The notes below the pieces were generated by a model that worked only from the letters and a program-made list of their open reading frames with translations, was not told the DNA's origin and ran no database searches. From positions 62,001 through 126,000 of the forward strand of contig NZ_PDOB01000008.1 in assembly GCF_002760665.1 (NCBI RefSeq): a stretch of 64,000 nucleotides of DNA, written 5' to 3'. The position numbers and the translations under genes are program-made. Below, one piece after another: positions 52,265 to 61,057 of this stretch. The stretch is from Massilia psychrophila (GTDB lineage: Bacteria > Pseudomonadota > Gammaproteobacteria > Burkholderiales > Burkholderiaceae_D). How positions within the stretch are numbered: position 1 is the stretch's first letter; each line of letters begins with the position of its first letter.

Positions 52265-53446
52265 ATGTCGACCCGATTTGCATACTTCGCCTGTGTGCTG
52301 ACGCTGCTGGCGACGGCGCTCCACGCCGCCCCCTACACGCCCAAGCGCGGCGACGACATCATCGAACAACTGCCAATGCGCACTGATCCGGCGCAACTGG
52401 CGCTGCGCCAGCTGCGCGCGCAACTGGCGGCCAAGCCGCGCGACCTGGAGCTGGCCACCAGCATCGCCCAACGCTACATAGTCACCGCGCGCGCCGAAAC
52501 CGATCCGCGCTATTTTGGCTACGCGCAGGCCGCGCTGGCGCCTTGGTGGAGCAGCCCGGCACCGCCGCACGCGGTGCGCCTGCTGCGCGCCACGCTGCTG
52601 CAAAGCACCCATCATTTCTCCGAAGCGATGCAAGACCTTGACGCTGTCGTCGCCGCCGATCCGGCCAACGGACAGGCATGGCTGACGCGCGCCACGGTGC
52701 AGACCGTGCGCGGCGAGTACGCCGCTGCTACCGCAAGCTGCGCGCGCCTGTCATCGCTGGCCAACGAACTGGTGGCCATCACCTGCATCGCCAATGTAGC
52801 GGGCATGAATGGGCGCGCGGCGGCCCGTGAAGCGCTGCTCGACGCCACCCTCGAACGCGGCGGCGACGCCGACCCGGCAGTGCGGTCGTGGTCGCTGACG
52901 CTGCTGGCCGAAATGGCCGGCCGGCGCGGCGCGGCGGCACTGGCCGAGCAGCGCTACCGACGCGCGCTGGCACTGACGCCGCGCGACAGCTACCTGGTCG
53001 GCGCCTACTGCGACTTTCTGCTCGACCAGGGTCGTCCGCGCGACGTACTGCCGCTGGTGCAGGAGCAGACACGCATCGACGCCCTGCTGCTGCGCTACGC
53101 GCTGGCTTTGCAGCAAATCCCCGGACAGCAGGATGCATTGCGCCGCGCCGACGACGAATTGCGCGCGCGCTTCGGCGCCGCCATGCAGCGCGGCGACAGT
53201 GTGCACCAACGCGAACAGGCGCGCTATGAACTGCAGCTGCGCGGCGACAGCAAAACGGCGCTCGTGCTGGCGCAAAAAAACTGGACGGTGCAAAAGGAAT
53301 CGGCCGACATGCGCGTGCTGCTTGAAGCTGCGCTGCATGCGGGCGACCGGCCGGCAGCCGCGCCGGTGCTCGAGTGGATTCGCAGCAATCGTGTCGAGGA
53401 CGTCGTGCTGGCCCGGCTGGCCAAGCAACTTGGAACAGGCGCATGA
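52265..53446 (+). CDS. Exported TPR-repeat protein
   Basis: The 393-residue protein has a signal peptide (to ATALHA) and is otherwise made of helical pairs of TPR type: LDAVVAADPANGQAWLTRATVQ, LAEQRYRRALALTPRDSYLVGAYCDFLLDQGR. It would form a periplasmic superhelical scaffold for protein contacts. The ATG at 52265 begins the signal peptide; the longer frame upstream does not. Its stop overlaps the HupE/UreJ gene (ATGA), so these two are coupled. Confidence 0.82.
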   Translation: MSTRFAYFACVLTLLATALHAAPYTPKRGDDIIEQLPMRTDPAQLALRQLRAQLAAKPRDLELATSIAQRYIVTARAETDPRYFGYAQAALAPWWSSPAPPHAVRLLRATLLQSTHHFSEAMQDLDAVVAADPANGQAWLTRATVQTVRGEYAAATASCARLSSLANELVAITCIANVAGMNGRAAAREALLDATLERGGDADPAVRSWSLTLLAEMAGRRGAAALAEQRYRRALALTPRDSYLVGAYCDFLLDQGRPRDVLPLVQEQTRIDALLLRYALALQQIPGQQDALRRADDELRARFGAAMQRGDSVHQREQARYELQLRGDSKTALVLAQKNWTVQKESADMRVLLEAALHAGDRPAAAPVLEWIRSNRVEDVVLARLAKQLGTGA

Positions 53447-54558
53447 TGCGCGCGCTGCTATCGGTCCTGCTGATGCTCGCGCTCGCGCCAGCGCAGGCAC
53501 ACAAGCCGAGCGACAGCTACCTAACGCTGTCGGTCAAGGACCAGCAGGTGAAGGGTCAGTGGGACATCGCGCTGCGCGACCTCGACTACGCGCTGGGCCT
53601 CGACCAGAACGGCGACGGCGCGCTGACCTGGGACGAAGTCCGCGCCCAGCATCAGGTCATCGCCACCTATGCGCTGGAGCGGCTGGCGCTGTCGGCGGGC
53701 CCGGGCGCCTGTCCGATCGTGGCCGGCGAACAACTGATCGACCAGCACACCGACGGCGCCTACACAGTGCTGCGCTTTACCGCCGCCTGCGCGGCTGCCA
53801 TCGACGCCCTCACCATCAATTACCGTCTGTTTGCCGACATCGATCCGCAGCACAAGGGCCTGGTGCGGCTCGATCACGATGGCCAAAGCTCGAGCGCCAT
53901 CTTCGATCCGCAGCAGGCGCGCCAATCGCTGTCGCTTGCTTCGCCGAGCCGCTGGGCCCAATTCCGCGACTACGTGCGGCACGGCGTGTGGCATATCTGG
54001 ATCGGCTTCGACCACATCCTGTTCCTGCTCTCGCTGCTGCTGCCGGCGGTGCTGATGCCGGCGGCGGCGCGCCAAAGCCAGACTATCAAGGCAGCCTTCA
54101 TCGACGTCCTCAAGGTCGTTACTGCATTCACCTTGGCGCACTCGCTGACGCTCAGTTTGGCCAGCTTGCACGTGCTGTCGCTGCCGTCGCGCTGGGTCGA
54201 GTCGGCGATCGCCGCATCGGTGGTGCTGGCGGCGCTAAACAACCTGTGGCCGCTGTTTCGCGGGCGTCGACCGGTGGTCGCCTTCCTATTCGGCCTGATC
54301 CACGGCTTCGGCTTCGCCGGGGTGCTGGCTGATCTTGGGCTGCCGCAGTCCACGCTGTTGTTGTCGCTACTCGGCTTCAATGTTGGTGTCGAAATTGGCC
54401 AACTCGCCATCGTCGGCGCCTTCCTGCCGATCGCTTTCGCGCTGCGCAAAACCTGGCTGTATCGGCAGTTGCTGACGACCGGTTCGGCGCTGATCATGCT
54501 AATTGCCGCGGTCTGGCTGGTCGAGCGCGCGTTCGACCTGAGGATCCTGACAGCGTAA
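53443..54558 (+). CDS. HupE/UreJ-2 family membrane protein with extracytoplasmic EF-hand
   Basis: The 371-residue protein has a signal peptide (to APAQA), a mature N-terminus HKPSDSYLTLSV and an extracytoplasmic domain of about 150 residues. This domain holds an EF-hand-like loop (DQNGDGALTWDE; Asp, Asn, Asp, Leu and Glu in place). The HupE/UreJ_2 domain follows: HGVWHIWIGFDHILFLLSLL, TLAHSLTLSLA, GLIHGFGFAGVLADLG and FNVGVEIGQL, with conserved His and Asp residues in membrane helices. HupE/UreJ relatives are linked to nickel or other metal transport. The role with DUF4331 is not established. The start is ATG 53443 (or 53446). Confidence 0.85.
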   Translation: MMRALLSVLLMLALAPAQAHKPSDSYLTLSVKDQQVKGQWDIALRDLDYALGLDQNGDGALTWDEVRAQHQVIATYALERLALSAGPGACPIVAGEQLIDQHTDGAYTVLRFTAACAAAIDALTINYRLFADIDPQHKGLVRLDHDGQSSSAIFDPQQARQSLSLASPSRWAQFRDYVRHGVWHIWIGFDHILFLLSLLLPAVLMPAAARQSQTIKAAFIDVLKVVTAFTLAHSLTLSLASLHVLSLPSRWVESAIAASVVLAALNNLWPLFRGRRPVVAFLFGLIHGFGFAGVLADLGLPQSTLLLSLLGFNVGVEIGQLAIVGAFLPIAFALRKTWLYRQLLTTGSALIMLIAAVWLVERAFDLRILTA

Positions 54559-54722
54559 CCGGTTTTTTTGGCGTCTATCGTGGGGGACCGGCCTGACAAC
54601 CGTGGTGTCGGGCCCGGTTGAAGTTTTTACATGCAGGCACCGCTCTATTTTTGCTCCCTGTCAGCAATTCCGGCGAATTAACGCTAGACTGTTAGATACC
54701 CCCACGCAAAAGAAGCCGGATC

Positions 54723-55781
54723 ATGATCATCCCAGATATCGAAAATACCAACGTCACCTCGTTCGGCCGGATGCCAACCCCGGTCGAGCTGCACGCGAAG
54801 CTGCCGCTTACCGACAGCGCCTTTGCCACCGTCATGAAAGGGCGCGCGGCCCTGCGCAACATCATCGACCGCGAAGACAAGCGCCTGTTCGTGGTGGTCG
54901 GGCCGTGTTCGATCCACGATCCGGCCGCCGGCCTCGACTACGCCACGCGCCTGCTGAAGCTGCAGGCCGAAGTAGCCGACACCATGCTGCTGGTAATGCG
55001 GGTGTACTTCGAAAAGCCGCGCACCACCACCGGCTGGAAGGGCTACATCAACGATCCGGACATGGACGACTCGTTCCGCGTCGACGCCGGCATGGAAAAA
55101 GCGCGCCGCTTCCTGCTCGACGTCTGCGAGATGGGCCTGCCCACCGCCACCGAGGCGCTCGATCCGATCTCGCCGCAGTACCTGGGCGACCTGATCGCCT
55201 GGACCGCGATCGGCGCGCGCACCACCGAGTCGCAGACCCACCGCGAGATGGCGTCCGGCCTGTCGACCCCGGTCGGCTTCAAGAACGGCACCGACGGCGA
55301 CATCAGCATCGCCGTCAACGCGATCTTGTCGTCGGCCCATCCGCACCGCTTCCTCGGCATCAATGGCGAAGGCACGGTGTCGATCGTGCGCACCAGCGGC
55401 AACGCCTACGGCCACGTGGTGCTGCGCGGCGGCGATGGCCGTCCGAACTACGATTCGGTGTCGGTCGCCATTGCCGAGCAGGCGCTCCAGAAGGCCGGCC
55501 TGCCGGCCAACCTGGTCGTCGACTGCTCGCACGCGAACAGCTACAAGAAGCCCGAGCTGCAGCCGTTGGTGATGTCCGACGTCATCCAGCAGATCCGCCA
55601 CGGCAACCGTTCGCTGGTCGGCGTGATGATCGAATCGAACATCGTTGGCGGCAACCAGAAGATCCCGCTCGACCTGTCGCAGCTGAAGTACGGCTGTTCG
55701 GTGACCGACGGCTGCATCGACTGGGCCGCCACCGAAACCATGCTGCGCTCGGCGCACCAGGAACTGCTGCAACGGCCGTAA
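54723..55781 (+). CDS. aroG: 3-deoxy-7-phosphoheptulonate synthase (class I DAHP synthase)
   Basis: The 352-residue enzyme joins phosphoenolpyruvate and erythrose 4-phosphate at the entry of the shikimate pathway. All class I AroG/F/H signatures are present: [59 protein letters not shown], and the metal ligands in [10 protein letters not shown] and GVMIESN. Which amino acid inhibits it cannot be told safely by eye. The start has AAGCCGGATC upstream. It is a single gene between the HupE/UreJ and tsaD genes. Confidence 0.95.
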   Translation: MIIPDIENTNVTSFGRMPTPVELHAKLPLTDSAFATVMKGRAALRNIIDREDKRLFVVVGPCSIHDPAAGLDYATRLLKLQAEVADTMLLVMRVYFEKPRTTTGWKGYINDPDMDDSFRVDAGMEKARRFLLDVCEMGLPTATEALDPISPQYLGDLIAWTAIGARTTESQTHREMASGLSTPVGFKNGTDGDISIAVNAILSSAHPHRFLGINGEGTVSIVRTSGNAYGHVVLRGGDGRPNYDSVSVAIAEQALQKAGLPANLVVDCSHANSYKKPELQPLVMSDVIQQIRHGNRSLVGVMIESNIVGGNQKIPLDLSQLKYGCSVTDGCIDWAATETMLRSAHQELLQRP

Positions 55782-55878
55782 GGTCTTCCTCGCGCAAAGG
55801 CGGCGCCGGCGGCGACCAACGCACCCTGTCGCCCCGGTGCTTTACAATGACGCATTCCCAAATTTGTCCGCACCTTCC

Positions 55879-56919
55879 ATGATCGTTCTCGGCATCGAAT
55901 CCTCCTGTGATGAAACCGGCCTTGCGTTGTACGACACACAGCGCGGCCTGCTGTCCCATGCTCTCCATTCCCAGGTAGTAATGCACGAAGAGTACGGCGG
56001 CGTGGTGCCGGAACTGGCCTCGCGCGACCACATCCGGCGCGCCATTCCGCTGCTCGAGCACACGCTCGAAGAAGCCGGCGTGACGCTGGAGAAAATCGAT
56101 GCGATCGCCTACACCCAGGGTCCGGGCCTGGCCGGCGCGCTGCTGGTCGGTTCGTCGATCGCCTGCGCGCTCGGGCTCGCCACCGGTAAGCCTGTGCTCG
56201 GCGTGCACCACCTGGAAGGCCATTTGCTCTCGCCGCTGCTGGCGGCCGACCCGCCGGCCTTCCCCTTCATCGCGCTGCTGGTGTCGGGTGGGCATACCCA
56301 GCTGATGCGGGTCGACGGCGTCGGCCAATACACGCTACTGGGCGAAACGCTCGATGACGCCGCCGGCGAGGCGTTCGACAAGTCGGCCAAGCTGCTCGGC
56401 CTCGGTTATCCGGGCGGCCCGGCGATATCGCGGCTGGCCGAATTCGGCGATCCAAGCGCCTACAAGCTGCCGCGCCCGATGCTCCATTCGAAGGACTTCA
56501 ATTTCAGCTTTTCAGGCCTGAAGACGGCGGTGCTGACGGTAGTGAAAAACCACGAAGAAAAAGTGGTCGCCAATATTTGCGAGCAGGACAAGGCCAACAT
56601 CGCGCGCGGGTTCGTCGACGCCATCGTCGACGTGCTGACGGCAAAATGCATCAGCGCCTTGAAGCACACCGGCTTGAAGCGGCTGGTGATTGCCGGCGGC
56701 GTCGGCGCCAACGCGCAGTTGCGCGCGTCGCTCAACGCGGCGGCGGCGACGAAAAAATTCCGGGTGTTTTATCCGGAGCTCGAGTTTTGCACCGATAACG
56801 GCGCGATGATCGCCTTTGCCGGCGCGATGCGCCTGATGATCAATCCGGATGCGGCGAAAAAAGACTATTCGTTCAACGTGCGGCCGCGCTGGCCGCTCGA
56901 CGAGATCAGCGTGGTCTAG
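55879..56919 (+). CDS. tsaD: tRNA N6-threonylcarbamoyladenosine transferase TsaD
   Basis: The 346-residue protein is the catalytic subunit that puts threonylcarbamoyl on A37 of ANN-decoding tRNAs. It has the ASKHA fold with [15 protein letters not shown], the motif [16 protein letters not shown] and the metal site HHLEGH, later [10 protein letters not shown] and [16 protein letters not shown]. Length is normal. The ATG at 55879 begins directly with [12 protein letters not shown]; the frame start at 55837 adds non-family residues. Frameshifted remnants follow it. Confidence 0.97.
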   Translation: MIVLGIESSCDETGLALYDTQRGLLSHALHSQVVMHEEYGGVVPELASRDHIRRAIPLLEHTLEEAGVTLEKIDAIAYTQGPGLAGALLVGSSIACALGLATGKPVLGVHHLEGHLLSPLLAADPPAFPFIALLVSGGHTQLMRVDGVGQYTLLGETLDDAAGEAFDKSAKLLGLGYPGGPAISRLAEFGDPSAYKLPRPMLHSKDFNFSFSGLKTAVLTVVKNHEEKVVANICEQDKANIARGFVDAIVDVLTAKCISALKHTGLKRLVIAGGVGANAQLRASLNAAAATKKFRVFYPELEFCTDNGAMIAFAGAMRLMINPDAAKKDYSFNVRPRWPLDEISVV

Positions 56920-56924
56920 CTATC

Positions 56925-57172
56925 ACGCGGTGATCGAACCGACCGGTGAAATTTACCGGAACAAGCTGCCGCGCCAGTTCGGCAACCTGCTGCTGTCCAA
57001 CTACCGCATCACCCAGGTGCATCATTATTTGCTGCCCTTGCCGCCCGATCCCGGCCGGCAAGCCGCGCGTACCGACTACCGACCTCGAATACTATTCGCC
57101 CGTGCCGCGCCTGGCGCAAGTGCGCCATATCAAATACCTGCACTGGCAGTCGGTCAGCGCAATAAAGCCGAT
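56925..57172 (+). pseudogene. Frameshifted remnant of an unidentified gene
   Basis: Right after tsaD one frame reads VIEPTGEIYRNKLPRQFGNL then NYRITQVHHYLLPLPPDP and a second frame continues GKPRVPTTDLEYYSPVPRLA and QVRHIKYLHWQSVSA. The two together look protein-like (aromatic- and Pro-rich), with a one-frame slip between them and no start of their own. I do not recognise the family. Confidence 0.4.
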
Positions 57173-57310
57173 CTTGACTTCCTCTTTTTCGGGCTTGTCC
57201 GAGCCGGCGGCCCAGACCCCGCCGCTGGCAACGCTAGTCAAGGAAGCGCCGGCGCCAGCTTTAAGGAGGGCACGGCGGGCGTGGTTGGTTTTGCTATCGG
57301 TGGTCGTTAT
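57146..57310 (-). pseudogene. N-terminal fragment of a NrtA/CmpA-type nitrate-binding protein
   Basis: On the reverse strand a frame starting ATA (in place of ATG, after GAGGCA) reads a Tat-type leader HARRALLKAGAGASL, a cleavage region VWAAG and the mature start DKPEKEEVKIGFIALTDC. This is the N-terminus of CmpA/NrtA ABC nitrate-binding proteins (KIGFIPLTDC). Similarity stops abruptly after TDC. The lost start codon and the missing rest of about 350 residues mark it as a relic. Confidence 0.65.
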
Positions 57311-57520
57311 TGCCTCGTTGGCTTCGGCTGGCCGGTATAGTCGGAGCAAGCGCAAAGCGCTTGCCGATACCACTGCATCAGCAGGCAGCGTGCCAGCGAT
57401 AAAACGAGGCAATCACGGGTGTTGACAGCGCGTGCCGCCGCATTGGGCGACACTCAGGCAAAATCAGGCGAAATCAGGCACTGTTATTGTGCGCCGCACC
57501 GAAAGGCGCGGCGGAGCGGC

Positions 57521-58165
57521 TCAGTCTTCGGTAGCGATGATCTGGCGCAGCGCCTGCTCGAACACTTCGGGCGGTTGGCCGCCTGAAATCAAGTGGCGCT
57601 GGTTGATGATGATCGCCGGCACCGAGCTGATGCCGTGGCGCTGGAAGAACTGTTCGCGCTCACGCACTTCGGCGGCGTAGGTGTCGGACGCCAGGATGCG
57701 CGCCGCCTCGGCCGGGTCGAGGCCGACGTTGGCGGCCAGGCGCAGCAATACTTCGTGCGAGGCGGGACTTTCGCCGGCGGTAAAGTATGCATTGAACAGC
57801 GCCATTTTCAGCTCGCGCTGCAAGCCGTGTTCCTCGGCCCAATGCAGCAGGCGGTGGGCGTCGAAGGTATTGTAGATGCGGTCGCGCTGGTTGAATTCGA
57901 AACCCATCTCGGCGCCGCGGGCGCGGATCATTTCGCTGGTGGCGGCGCGCTGCTCGGCATTGGCACCGTATTTTTCGGCCAGGTGCTCGCCTATGTCCTG
58001 GCCTTCCGGCGCCATCTGCGGATTGAGTTCGAACGGCTGGAAATGCAACTCTGCGCTGGCGGCGTCGCCGACATTCTCGAGCGCCTGCTCGAGCGACTTG
58101 AGACCGATGACGCACCATGGGCACGACACGTCCGAGACAAAATCAATCCGAATTTTCTTGCTCAT
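57521..58165 (-). CDS. DsbA-family (FrnE-like) thiol oxidoreductase
   Basis: The 214-residue protein has a thioredoxin fold with a helical insert: active site VSCPWCVIG near residue 15, NTFDAHRLLHWAEEHG in the insert and the cis-proline SSVPAIIIN. It has no signal peptide, so it is cytoplasmic, like FrnE/2-hydroxychromene-isomerase relatives. ATG 58165 with AAGGATTGGCG was preferred to a TTG two codons earlier. A hairpin with weak T content lies behind the stop. Confidence 0.92.
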   Translation of the reverse strand: MSKKIRIDFVSDVSCPWCVIGLKSLEQALENVGDAASAELHFQPFELNPQMAPEGQDIGEHLAEKYGANAEQRAATSEMIRARGAEMGFEFNQRDRIYNTFDAHRLLHWAEEHGLQRELKMALFNAYFTAGESPASHEVLLRLAANVGLDPAEAARILASDTYAAEVREREQFFQRHGISSVPAIIINQRHLISGGQPPEVFEQALRQIIATED

Positions 58166-58217
58166 CGCCAATCCTTGCTATTAGTTTGACTAATACATTG
58201 GCCCATTTCACCCTATT

Positions 58218-58640
58218 TCAAGCCCCAGGGGACAAGCTCGTCGCGTTTTCGCGCAGCCAGCCGACGAGCAGCTTGTTGAATTTTTCAGGCGGCTCCATCA
58301 GGAAGAAGTGGCTGGCGCCCTTGAAGATCTCGGTACGGGCGTTCGGCAGGCCGGCCGGCCGACAACATCGCCGTCGCGGCCAGCGAGCAGATAGGATCGC
58401 TGTCGCCGGCCATGACGAGCGTCGGCTGCGTGATGCGGGCCAGGTCGGGCAGCGTATCGTGCAATTGGCATGCCTCGTTCTGGCGGATGTAGCAGGCCGG
58501 CAGGCGGGTCTCGCCGCCAATCAGCTTTTCGATCGCCTCGACGCGCGCCGGAAAGCGATTGAAGAAATCGGCGGATACGAAATTCTGTGCCAAGTGGCGC
58601 GCATGGGCCAGTTCACGACCGATGGCGCAGATATGACATC
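58218..58640 (-). pseudogene. Broken alpha/beta hydrolase (C-terminal half, frameshifted)
   Basis: One frame gives RELAHARHLAQNFVSADFFNR, then ITQPTLVMAGDSDPICS (strand 7 with the acid Asp). After ATAMLSAG the reading slips and a second frame supplies LPNARTEIFKGASHFFLMEP, the catalytic His segment, to the end. The N-terminal half with the nucleophile Ser is missing. A repeat of CCGGCCGG at the slip point may have caused it. It cannot make an active hydrolase. Confidence 0.75.
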
Positions 58641-58784
58641 GTTGGCCGACCAATTTTATGCGCTGGCAGGACAGGTCCGTCCAGTTTGAGGGCGCCGTAC
58701 CCTTTCGGGGGGATCTCATTTTTCGATCAACAACGCGACAAAGCCTTTACGATGAAATCATCGGCTTTATCGACGGCTGACCGA

Positions 58785-59426
58785 CTATTTCTTTTTGGTC
58801 GTCCCTTTGGCGGCCGGCGCGCTCTTGCTGCCGATGCGGCTTTCCTTGCCGGCGATCAGGTTGCCGATATTCTTGCCATGGCGCCACGCGAGCAGCATGC
58901 ACATCGCCACCACGGCGAACAGTTTTTCGTCGACGCCGAACAGCAAGCCGTAGTAGAACGGCGCGAACAGCGCGGCGATCAACGCGGCCAGCGACGAATA
59001 GCGGAAGGCGTAAGCCACCGCCAGCCAGGTCACCAGGGTCGCCAGCCCCAACCAGGGATTGAGTCCGACCAGCACGCCGAGGGCGGTAGCCACGCCTTTA
59101 CCGCCGACGAAGCGAAAGAACACCGGCCACAGGTGGCCGAGAAACACCGCCAGCGCCACCAGCGCGACGCCGGCGTCGGTCACGCCATACTGGTCGGCCA
59201 GCCGGATCGCCAACCAAACTGCAAACCAGCCCTTGACGCCGTCGCCGATGAGAGTGGCGATCGCCGCTTTCTTGTTGCCGCTGCGCAGAACGTTGGTGGC
59301 GCCGGGGTTTTTCGAGCCGTAGGTGCGCGGGTCGGACAAGCCAAAGGCGCGGCTCATCACCACCGCAAACGAAATCGAACCGATCAGGTAGGCGGCAATC
59401 ACAAATAGTAGGGTGGCGGTCATCAT
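58785..59426 (-). CDS. plsY: Glycerol-3-phosphate acyltransferase PlsY
   Basis: The 213-residue protein has five membrane helices and the three PlsY motifs: [15 protein letters not shown] with [35 protein letters not shown], and [10 protein letters not shown]-type [14 protein letters not shown]. It transfers acyl groups from acyl phosphate to glycerol 3-phosphate in phospholipid synthesis. The charged tail [14 protein letters not shown] is longer than in E. coli. A 14-bp tandem repeat lies directly before its start. Confidence 0.95.
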   Translation of the reverse strand: MMTATLLFVIAAYLIGSISFAVVMSRAFGLSDPRTYGSKNPGATNVLRSGNKKAAIATLIGDGVKGWFAVWLAIRLADQYGVTDAGVALVALAVFLGHLWPVFFRFVGGKGVATALGVLVGLNPWLGLATLVTWLAVAYAFRYSSLAALIAALFAPFYYGLLFGVDEKLFAVVAMCMLLAWRHGKNIGNLIAGKESRIGSKSAPAAKGTTKKK

Positions 59427-59429
59427 GTC

Positions 59430-59485
59430 TTTCTTGTTATTTGTTTCTTGTTATTGGTTTCTTGTTATTCGTTTTTAGTTATCGA
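59430..59485. repeat. Four-copy 14-bp tandem repeat in the plsY leader
   Basis: Units TTTCTTGTTATTTG, TTTCTTGTTATTGG, TTTCTTGTTATTCG and TTTTTAGTTATCGA follow head to tail, ending three bases before the plsY ATG on the reverse strand. As RNA it is an A-rich AATAACAAGAAA repeat occupying the ribosome-binding region. Confidence 0.9.
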
Positions 59486-59539
59486 GCCCGGTCTCAGGCG
59501 CCGGGTTGGTGAATATACACTATCGGCCGCGCCGCGCCG

Positions 59540-60031
59540 TCACCCTTCCAGCGCGCAATTGACCGCTTTCGCGCCCAGCAGCGCCGGCAGCAGCGCCGGG
59601 TCGATGCCAACCAGATAGCCGCGCCGTCCGCCGTTGATGTAGATCCGCGGCAGCGCCAGGATGCTGGCCTCGACGTACACCGGCAGCGCCTTGCGGGTGC
59701 CGAACGGCGAGGTGCCGCCGACCTGGTAGCCGGAATGGCGCTGCGCCACCTCGGGTTTGCACGGCTCCACCGACTTGCAGGCGATCGCGCGCGCCAGGTT
59801 CTTGGTCGAGACCTTGCAGTCGCCGTGCATCAGCACGATCAGCGGGCGCGCCGCCTCGTCCTGCATCACCAGCGTCTTGATTACCGCGTGCTCGTCGACA
59901 CCGAGTTCGCGCGCCGACACCGCGGTGCCGCCCTTCTCTTCGTAGGCGTACGGGTGCGCGCTGAATGCGACATGGTGCTTGCGCAGGAACTGCGTCGCCG
60001 GTGTTTCTGAAATGTGCTCGGTCTTGGCCAT
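59540..60031 (-). CDS. ybaK: YbaK/EbsC-type aminoacyl-tRNA deacylase
   Basis: The 163-residue protein is a full YbaK: ETPATQFLRKHHVAFSAHPY, a central ELGVDEHAVIKTLVM, the conserved Lys in MHGDCKVSTKNLARA and the closing GGTSPFGTRKALPVYVEASIL. YbaK hydrolyses Cys-tRNA(Pro) made by mistake by prolyl-tRNA synthetase. The ATG at 60031 begins the family sequence. It is divergent from the next gene across only 39 bases. Confidence 0.95.
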   Translation of the reverse strand: MAKTEHISETPATQFLRKHHVAFSAHPYAYEEKGGTAVSARELGVDEHAVIKTLVMQDEAARPLIVLMHGDCKVSTKNLARAIACKSVEPCKPEVAQRHSGYQVGGTSPFGTRKALPVYVEASILALPRIYINGGRRGYLVGIDPALLPALLGAKAVNCALEG

Positions 60032-60070
60032 GGCGTGATACGCTGTTTGTTCATTGAGGAGTTTCTTATT

Positions 60071-61057
60071 ATGCAGCAGGAAATTCGCTTTGCCACCTTT
60101 AACGCCTTCAACCTGGCACCGGCGGGCACGAAACTGTACGACAATTTGTTGCCATATACCGAAGAAGAATTCGAGGCCAAGATCGATTGGACGGCGCGCC
60201 AGATCGATTTGCTCGATGCCGACGTCATCGGCTTCCAGGAAATTTTTTCGCACGCAGCGCTCAAACTTGCGCTATCGCGCACCCGCAATTACCGCGACGC
60301 TTTCCATGTCGGTTTCGATCTACCGACGGGCGCCGAGCCAGCGGGCGCCGAGCGCCTGGCGCCGAGCGTGGCGCTGGTGTCGCGCCTGCCGCTGGCCGAA
60401 CCGGGCGTGGCGTATGCGCTGTTCCCCGAAGGAATTGCCATGCCGCCGGGCAGCCGCGACGCCGACCGCTTCGCCCGCCCGGTGGTGCACGCGCAGGTGA
60501 TCGTCGCGCCCGACGTCACCGTCGACGTGGTGGTGGTGCACCTCAAATCGAAGCGGCCGGACTACCGCACCGGCGACACCGGCGACGATCCGCAGTTGTA
60601 TGCGCTGGCCTGCCTGCGTTCGCTGATCCGGCGCGGCACCGAGGCGGTCGCGCTGCGTGTGCTGCTCAGTAACCTGGGACGCGACAACGGCCGCGCGCGC
60701 GTGGTGCTGGGCGACTTCAACGACGTCGCCGACGCCGTCACCACCGGCATCGTGCTCGGCGCCGGCGCCAGCGCCGACCGCCTGTTCGACGCCTACCAGC
60801 TGCAGCGGCGCCAGGACCACCTGCGCCATGTCGGTTTTTCGAGCCTGCACGACGGCCATTACACCACCATCGACCATATCCTGGTGTCCGAGCAGTTCAA
60901 TGCGGTGCTGCCGAACGCGATCGGCGAAGTGGTCGACGTGGTCTACCTGAACGACCATCTGGTGCTGGAGCTGCCCGCGGCGTCCGACCATGGCCAGGTG
61001 CTGGCGCGCATCCGCCTGTTCGACGTCGCCGATGGCCTCATGGATGCCGGCGCGTGA
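60071..61057 (+). CDS. Endonuclease/exonuclease/phosphatase-fold protein
   Basis: The 328-residue protein has the EEP (DNase I-like) pattern: MQQEIRFATFNAFNLAPAG, the metal Glu in DVIGFQEIF, VVVVHLKSKRPDYRTG with His, VVLGDFNDVADAV with Asp/Asn, and the final His in ASDHGQVLARI. It may hydrolyse nucleic acid or a phosphodiester; the substrate is not clear. GAGGAGTTTCTT precedes ATG 60071. It has no signal peptide. Its end overlaps the convergent PAS-GGDEF-EAL gene by 20 bases. Confidence 0.88.
   Translation: MQQEIRFATFNAFNLAPAGTKLYDNLLPYTEEEFEAKIDWTARQIDLLDADVIGFQEIFSHAALKLALSRTRNYRDAFHVGFDLPTGAEPAGAERLAPSVALVSRLPLAEPGVAYALFPEGIAMPPGSRDADRFARPVVHAQVIVAPDVTVDVVVVHLKSKRPDYRTGDTGDDPQLYALACLRSLIRRGTEAVALRVLLSNLGRDNGRARVVLGDFNDVADAVTTGIVLGAGASADRLFDAYQLQRRQDHLRHVGFSSLHDGHYTTIDHILVSEQFNAVLPNAIGEVVDVVYLNDHLVLELPAASDHGQVLARIRLFDVADGLMDAGA

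Noticed and set aside
57485-57515. Terminator after the DsbA-like gene
   Set aside because: CGCCGCGCC and GGTGCGGCG can pair, but no T run follows, so I did not list it as a terminator.
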